Origin: Pseudomonas marginalis
GTDB taxonomy: Bacteria > Pseudomonadota > Gammaproteobacteria > Pseudomonadales > Pseudomonadaceae
NCBI RefSeq assembly: GCF_024169655.1
Contig: NZ_JALJWV010000001.1
Coordinates: forward strand, 67,001 to 131,000
Direction: 5' to 3'
Length of the DNA: 64,000 nt
The notes below the pieces were generated by a model, which worked only from the letters and a program-made list of their open reading frames with translations, was not told the DNA's origin and ran no database searches. The position numbers and the translations under genes were made by a program. Below, piece after piece: positions 59,425-64,000 of the stretch (position 1 is its first letter; every line of letters starts with the position of its first letter).

Positions 59425-60774
59425 ATGAAGACGTTATTAAGCCCCATGGTGGGTGTCGCCATGGCGAGCTTTATGCTGTCCGCCCATGCCGATTTTATCG
59501 ACGACAGCCACGCCGATGTGACCCTGCTCAACCGCTATCTCAACCAGCAGGGGCGTGACGTGGTCGGCAGCAATGCCAAGGCCCATAGCATTCGTGATTG
59601 GGGCCAGGGTTTCGAGTTCAACTTCAAGTCCGGCTACACCGAGGGGCCGGTGGGTTTCGGCCTCGACTTGCAGGCGTTCTACGGTTTGAAACTGGACTCC
59701 GGCGGTGACCTCAATGACAAAGACCACCAGGGCCGCTACCCCGGCAGCATGTTCCCGCTGGACAACGGCAAATCCGCCGACCAGTTCGGCGTGCTGAGCC
59801 CGACGTTCAAGATGCGCTTCGCCAAGGATGAACTGCGGGTCGGTACGCTGTATGGCAACAACCCGGTGCTGGCCAACACCGACGGCCGCCTGTACCAGCA
59901 GACCAACACCGGTGTGCAACTGGTCTCCAAGGACCTCAGCGACTTCACCTTCACCGGTGGCGACATCCTCAAGACCAAGATCCGCAATGAAACCGGCGAC
60001 CAGGGCATGATCACCGCCGGCGGCACCAAGGAGAGCGATCGCTTCCTCTTCGGCGGTGCCGACTACACCGGCTTGCCGGGCACCACCGTCAGCCTGTGGT
60101 ATTCCAACCTTGAGGATTACTACCAACAGTTCTTCCTCGGTGCCAAGCGCCATGACGCCTTGTCGGTCGGTGCGATCGACACCGATGTGCGTATGTTCCG
60201 CAGCCTGGGGGTGGGCGGTAACGCCGATGGCGACAAGGACTTTGCGGCGGCGGGTGTCTATGGCGATGGCGTGAACAAGGGCCGCATCAACCAGTCCACC
60301 GTCAGCCTGTTGGAAAGCTACAGCCTGGACGGTCATACCGTCGGCCTCGGCATCCAGAAAAACAGCGGCAGCAGCGACTTCCCGTACCTGGATTCCGGCC
60401 TGAACAGCGGCGACAACCGTCAGGGCCCAGGCTCGGGTGCCGACACCCCGGCGCTGACCAACATGCAGTTGAACAAATTCCAGCACGCCGGTGAACGCAC
60501 CTGGCTGGCGCAGTATAAATATGACTTCGGCAAACTGGGCCTCAACGGCCTGACGTTCTCCGCCGCCTATGCCCATGGCGATGACATCCGCACCGCACAG
60601 GGCACGACCAGCGAATGGGAACGCAACGTTGCCGTGGCCTACCAAGTGCCGACTGGCACCCTCAAGGGCCTGGGCGTGACCTGGAAAAATGCCCACGCCA
60701 GCCCGGACATTACCGGTGCCACCGTGCAGGATGAAAACCGCTTCTATGTCAGCTATGTCGTTCCACTCTGGTAG
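59425..60774 (+). CDS. OprD-family outer-membrane porin
   Basis: 449 aa. Signal peptide MKTLLSPMVGVAMASFMLSA cleaved after AHA. Family start DFIDDSHADVTLLNRYLNQQ, then GQGFEFNFKSGYTEGPVGFG, LDLQAFYGLKLDSGGDLNDK, LRVGTLYGNNPVLANTDGRL, and final strand ENRFYVSYVVPLW with C-terminal aromatic Trp for outer-membrane insertion. The substrate cannot be read from the sequence; the neighbour betT is in the same direction, but a terminator separates them. Confidence 0.93.
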   Translation: MKTLLSPMVGVAMASFMLSAHADFIDDSHADVTLLNRYLNQQGRDVVGSNAKAHSIRDWGQGFEFNFKSGYTEGPVGFGLDLQAFYGLKLDSGGDLNDKDHQGRYPGSMFPLDNGKSADQFGVLSPTFKMRFAKDELRVGTLYGNNPVLANTDGRLYQQTNTGVQLVSKDLSDFTFTGGDILKTKIRNETGDQGMITAGGTKESDRFLFGGADYTGLPGTTVSLWYSNLEDYYQQFFLGAKRHDALSVGAIDTDVRMFRSLGVGGNADGDKDFAAAGVYGDGVNKGRINQSTVSLLESYSLDGHTVGLGIQKNSGSSDFPYLDSGLNSGDNRQGPGSGADTPALTNMQLNKFQHAGERTWLAQYKYDFGKLGLNGLTFSAAYAHGDDIRTAQGTTSEWERNVAVAYQVPTGTLKGLGVTWKNAHASPDITGATVQDENRFYVSYVVPLW

Positions 60775-60821
60775 GAGTTTGCTGTAAAACGGAAGGGCAG
60801 CGTTAAGCGATTCAGCTGCTT

Positions 60822-60859
60822 AAAAGGCCTGGGAATAGGCTTATTCCCAGGCCTTATTT
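60822..60859 (+). terminator. Rho-independent terminator after the porin gene
   Basis: AAGGCCTGGGAATA and TATTCCCAGGCCTT are perfect arms around GGCT, followed by ATTTG. Confidence 0.85.
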
Positions 60860-60882
60860 GCCCCCGTCCAAGAGAGGATTCG

Positions 60883-61920
60883 ATGACTTATATCGCTGCC
60901 GAAAACCGCTATGAATCTATTCCCTATCGCCGCGTCGGCCGCAGTGGCTTGGTGCTGCCGGCCCTGTCCCTGGGGCTGTGGCACAACTTTGGCGACAGCA
61001 CCCCGATCGACACCCAGCGCGCCCTGCTGCGCACCGCGTTCGACCTGGGCATCAACCACTTCGACCTGGCCAACAACTATGGCCCGCCGTATGGCAGCGC
61101 CGAGATCAACTTCGGGCGTTTGCTGCGCGAAGACTTCAAGCACTACCGCGACGAATTGATCATCTCCAGCAAGGCCGGCTGGGACATGTGGCCCGGCCCA
61201 TATGGCCAGGGCGGCGGTTCGCGCAAATACATCCTGGCGAGCCTGGACCAGAGCCTGCAACGCCTGGGCGTCGACTACGTGGATATTTTCTATTCGCACC
61301 GCTTCGACGCCGACACACCCCTGGAAGAAACCGCCAGCGCCCTCGCCACCGCCGTGCAACAAGGCAAGGCGTTGTACATTGGTATTTCCTCCTACTCCGG
61401 GGTGAAAACCCGCGAAATCGCAGCCCTGCTTAACGAGTGGAAAGTCCCGCTGCTGATCCACCAACCGGCCTACAACCTGCTCAACCGCTGGGTGGAAAAA
61501 GACCTGCTCGACACCACCGAAGCCCTCGGTGCCGGGGTGATCGCATTCACGCCGCTGGCCCAGGGGTTGTTGACCGACAAGTACCTCAATGGCGTGCCGG
61601 CCGATGCACGGGTAAATCGCCCCGGTGGCGGTTCGTTGCAGGCCAAGCACCTGTCCGACGCCAACATCGCTCACGTGCGTGCGCTCAATGAAATCGCCAA
61701 GCGCCGCGGCCAAAGCCTGGCCCAACTGGCCCTGGCCTGGACCCTGCGCGACCCACGGGTGACCAGCGCGCTGATCGGCGCGAGCCGCCCGGAGCAGATT
61801 ATTGAAAACGTCGGGGCGCTGAAGAACCTGAGCTTCACCGCCGAGGAACTGGCGGAGATCGATCGGTTTGCGCTGGAAGGAGGGATCAATCTGTGGGAAA
61901 AACCATCGACGGCTGAATAA
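60883..61920 (+). CDS. mgrA: Aldo-keto reductase, L-glyceraldehyde 3-phosphate reductase type
   Basis: 345 aa from ATG 60883 (GAGAGGA upstream). Lead YESIPYRRVGRSGLVLPALS, catalytic Asp and Tyr in GINHFDLANNYGPPYGSAEI, Lys in LIISSKAGWDMWPGPYGQGG, His in DIFYSHRFDADTPLEETASA; NADPH loop in ITSALIGASRPEQIIENV-like VTSALIGASRPEQIIENVGA. Matches YghZ/MgrA, which reduces L-glyceraldehyde 3-phosphate and methylglyoxal. A detoxifying role is likely. Confidence 0.9.
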   Translation: MTYIAAENRYESIPYRRVGRSGLVLPALSLGLWHNFGDSTPIDTQRALLRTAFDLGINHFDLANNYGPPYGSAEINFGRLLREDFKHYRDELIISSKAGWDMWPGPYGQGGGSRKYILASLDQSLQRLGVDYVDIFYSHRFDADTPLEETASALATAVQQGKALYIGISSYSGVKTREIAALLNEWKVPLLIHQPAYNLLNRWVEKDLLDTTEALGAGVIAFTPLAQGLLTDKYLNGVPADARVNRPGGGSLQAKHLSDANIAHVRALNEIAKRRGQSLAQLALAWTLRDPRVTSALIGASRPEQIIENVGALKNLSFTAEELAEIDRFALEGGINLWEKPSTAE

Positions 61921-61937
61921 CCCGGCAATACACATTC

Positions 61938-62031
61938 AATGTGGGAGGGGGCTTGCCCCCGATGGCGGTGGACCAGTCAATGCATGTACTGACTGATACA
62001 CCGCCATCGGGGGCAAGCCCCCTCCCACATT
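61938..62031. repeat. Inverted REP pair between mgrA and tauD
   Basis: AATGTGGGAGGGGGCTTGCC and GGGCAAGCCCCCTCCCACAT with the common GTCAATGCATGTACTGACTG spacer, between convergent genes. Confidence 0.9.
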
Positions 62032-62063
62032 TTGTCTTCAGTGTGGCGACTGTCGTGTTTGGC

Positions 62064-62900
62064 TCAGAACGGCACATCGCCAAGAATCGTCGCCCGGTGC
62101 ATCACCCGCCGCTGCGGCCGGTAGTCATCCACCGCGTAATGCTGGGTGACGCGGTTATCCCAGAACGCCACGTCATTCTCCTGCCAGCGCCAGCGAATCG
62201 TGAACTCCGGGCGTGTCGCGTGGGCGAACAGCAGCTTCAAAATCGCCTCGCTTTCCGCCGGTTCCAGTTCATTGATTTTGGTGGTGAAGCCTTCACTGAC
62301 AAACAGCGACTTGCGCCCGCTTACCGGGTGGGTGCGCACCACCGGGTGCGACAGCGGAGGGTTCTTCTTGCGGGTTTCTTCCCAGCGCGCCAGGTCTTCG
62401 GCAGTGTTGCCAAAGCGCTCCAGCGGGAAGGATTTGATGAAGTCGTGCGTGGCGGTGAGCCCGTCGAGCAGCCCCTTCAACGGCTCGGACAGGGCCTCAT
62501 ACGCGGTAATCCCGCTGGCCCACAACGTGTCGCCGCCAAACGCCGGCAGCAACTTGGCACTCAGTACCGCGCCGAGGGCCGGAGTCGGCAGGAAGGTCAC
62601 GTCGGTGTGCCATACGGCGTTGTCACGCACGTCGGTGACGGCGGTGTCGAGGATCAGCACTTCGGGCTGTTCCGGCACGTTAGGGTAGATCGGATGAATG
62701 TGCAGGTCGCCGAAGTTCGCCGCGAAGCGTGCTTGTTGCTGCGGGGTGAGCGGCTGGTCACGGAAGAACAGCACCGAATGGCTGAGCAACGCCTGTTCGA
62801 TGGCGTCGCGCTGTTCGAGGTTCAGCGGCCGGGTGATATCGACGCCACTGATCTGGGCGCCAAGGGCGGTGCTTAATGGGGTAACGGTCAGGCTGCTCAT
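62064..62900 (-). CDS. tauD: Taurine dioxygenase
   Basis: 278 aa from ATG 62900; the longer frame runs into tauC and is rejected. Fe(II)/2-oxoglutarate dioxygenase: lead [20 protein letters not shown], iron ligands His and Asp in [40 protein letters not shown], distal His in [20 protein letters not shown] with the 2-oxoglutarate Arg. It releases sulfite from taurine. 14 nt after tauC. Confidence 0.94.
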   Translation of the reverse strand: MSSLTVTPLSTALGAQISGVDITRPLNLEQRDAIEQALLSHSVLFFRDQPLTPQQQARFAANFGDLHIHPIYPNVPEQPEVLILDTAVTDVRDNAVWHTDVTFLPTPALGAVLSAKLLPAFGGDTLWASGITAYEALSEPLKGLLDGLTATHDFIKSFPLERFGNTAEDLARWEETRKKNPPLSHPVVRTHPVSGRKSLFVSEGFTTKINELEPAESEAILKLLFAHATRPEFTIRWRWQENDVAFWDNRVTQHYAVDDYRPQRRVMHRATILGDVPF

Positions 62901-62914
62901 GGGGTTCTCATCAC

Positions 62915-63751
62915 TCAGTGTGCCTGGCCATGCCACGGCACCAGTTTGCGCTGCAGGGCACGCAGGCCCATTTCCATGGCGAAGGCGATCAGCGCGATCA
63001 CCAGAATCCCCAGCACTACGACATCGGTGACCAGGAACTGCGCCGCCGACTGCACCATGAAGCCCAGGCCGCTGGTGGCAGCGATCAGCTCGGCGGCGAC
63101 CAATGTCGACCAGCCCACGCCCAGCCCGATGCGCACACCGGTGAGGATGTCGGGCAGGGCGCTCGGCAGGATCACATGGCGAATCAGTTGGGCGCGCGTG
63201 GCGCCCAACGACTGCGCGGCACGCAGCTTGGCCGGGTCGACCGTGCGCACGCCGGTCGCGGTGGCGATGGCGATCGGCGCAAAGATCGCCAGGTAGATCA
63301 GCAGCACCTTGGACAGCTCGCCGATGCCGCACCAGATCACGATCAGCGGCAGATAGGCCAGGGGTGGAATCGGCCGGTAGAACTCAATCAGCGGATCGAG
63401 AATGCCCCGGGCGATACGATTCGAGCCGATGGCAATTCCCACCGGCACCGCGGTCAGCACCGCAAAACCCAGGCCCAGGCCGATGCGGCCGAGGCTCGCG
63501 CCGAGGTGCTGCCACAAGGTGGAATCCATGTAGCCCGTGGTCGCCAGCAACCAGCCTTTTTGCAGCACGGCGGACGGCGGCGGCAGGAAGAGCGGTTCGA
63601 TCAGGCCGCTGGCGGTCACGGCCCACCAGATCGCCAGCAAGGCGATCAGCGTCAGCAGGCTGATCCAGCGTGTGCTGAGGCTGCGCCGCAGCGGGATAAC
63701 CGCGTGCGCCACCGGCTTGGCGGCCGTGGCGGGAAGTTCGTAGCTGCTCAT
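62915..63751 (-). CDS. tauC: Taurine ABC transporter permease
   Basis: 278 aa from ATG 63751, overlapping the tauB stop as ATGA; a GTG at 63757 is possible. SsuC/TauC permease features: [80 protein letters not shown] (ATPase contact). Brings taurine into the cell for TauD. Confidence 0.93.
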   Translation of the reverse strand: MSSYELPATAAKPVAHAVIPLRRSLSTRWISLLTLIALLAIWWAVTASGLIEPLFLPPPSAVLQKGWLLATTGYMDSTLWQHLGASLGRIGLGLGFAVLTAVPVGIAIGSNRIARGILDPLIEFYRPIPPLAYLPLIVIWCGIGELSKVLLIYLAIFAPIAIATATGVRTVDPAKLRAAQSLGATRAQLIRHVILPSALPDILTGVRIGLGVGWSTLVAAELIAATSGLGFMVQSAAQFLVTDVVVLGILVIALIAFAMEMGLRALQRKLVPWHGQAH

Positions 63752-64000
63752 GCGCACACCTGACGTTGGGAGAACACTTTGCCCAGCACGTGTTCGCGGG
63801 TTTCGATAAAGCGCGGGTCGGATTTGATCGCTCGCGCAGACTCGCCGGCGGCATAGCGCTGGCCGAAATCCAGGTGCAGGCGCTCGACGATCTGACCGGG
63901 GTTGGGTGCCAGCAGGATCAAATCGGTGGCGAGGAACACCGCTTCTTCGATGTCGTGGGTAATCAGGAACACCGGCTTGGCCGTGCGCCGCCAGACTTGC
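63748..64000 (-). CDS. tauB: Taurine ABC transporter ATP-binding protein, C-terminal part
   Basis: Cut by the right window edge; the final ~84 codons are present. [20 protein letters not shown] is the H-loop region, [20 protein letters not shown] and [20 protein letters not shown] complete the protein, as in TauB/SsuB. The order tauB-tauC-tauD implies that tauA lies outside the window, upstream on this strand. Confidence 0.9.
   Translation of the reverse strand, partial: QVWRRTAKPVFLITHDIEEAVFLATDLILLAPNPGQIVERLHLDFGQRYAAGESARAIKSDPRFIETREHVLGKVFSQRQVCA

Noticed and set aside
62918..63763. 281-codon plus-strand frame opposite tauC
   Set aside because: tauC on the minus strand has the permease signature and coupled start; the plus frame is a His/Gln/Arg-rich shadow.

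Overview
The window is a chromosome segment of a Pseudomonas, most likely of the P. fluorescens group. This rests on GC-rich coding with the usual bias, many REP palindromes of the two familiar Pseudomonas types (GTGGGAGGGGGCTTGCCCCC and CGCGAGCAAGCTCGCTCCTA), and recognisable Pseudomonas gene neighbourhoods such as desA/pipA/oscA/sbp/cysTWA and gabDT. All product names come from reading the translations; no database search was possible.

Layout. (1) 1-4531 is an AT-richer array of polymorphic-toxin tips and immunity genes. The C-terminus of a large exported toxin enters from the left with its immunity gene, followed by four displaced tip/immunity cassettes. The junction GGTGCAAAAG (encoding G-A-K) recurs exactly at four of the five entries. 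Two copies of a 149-bp MITE-like element lie in the array. (2) 4570-9953 holds a small conserved protein with a structured leader, several small lipoproteins, and a CsgG/DUF4810/DUF799 lipoprotein operon. (3) 9958-10612 is a tandem array of ~181-bp units, each carrying a REP pair, followed by a VWA protein/ECF sigma/anti-sigma operon. (4) 13551-17544 encodes an MHYT hybrid histidine kinase and an HD-GYP response regulator. (5) 17824-19171 is a butanediol dehydrogenase behind a near-consensus sigma-54 promoter. (6) About 19.9-23.6 kb is a decayed integrated element at a tRNA-Arg(CCG) gene: truncated integrase, P4-like repeats, a 201-bp inverted-repeat element and orphan small genes.

(7) 23.98-26.9 kb is gabD-gabT, followed by c-di-GMP signalling genes (REC-HDOD, PAS-GGDEF, PAS-GGDEF-EAL) around the desA desaturase. 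(8) From 33 kb to the end most of the window is a sulfur-acquisition region: oscA, sbp-cysTWA (sulfate import), an alpha/beta hydrolase, an AAA+ regulator without its DNA-binding end, metQ, a long minus-strand run (two SfnB-type flavoproteins, an FMNH2-dependent monooxygenase, metQ-metN-metI, a small secreted peptide, a methyltransferase), tcyJ-tcyL-tcyN with dcyD (cystine import and D-cysteine breakdown), epsC (serine acetyltransferase) and tauB-tauC-tauD (taurine). AT-rich inverted repeats before oscA and tcyJ, and similar AT-rich DNA before the hydrolase and SfnB genes, fit one sulfur-starvation regulator of CysB type. (9) 56.6-61.9 kb inserts betT with a perfect BetI-like palindrome, an OprD-type porin and an aldo-keto reductase.

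The least explained parts are the tip-cassette array, the duplicated metI-small peptide-methyltransferase segment at 42.2-44.3 kb in which the secreted leader is conserved but the mature peptide is not, the degenerate P4-like island, and a fossil tandem duplication spanning the epsC 3' end and the betT operator.
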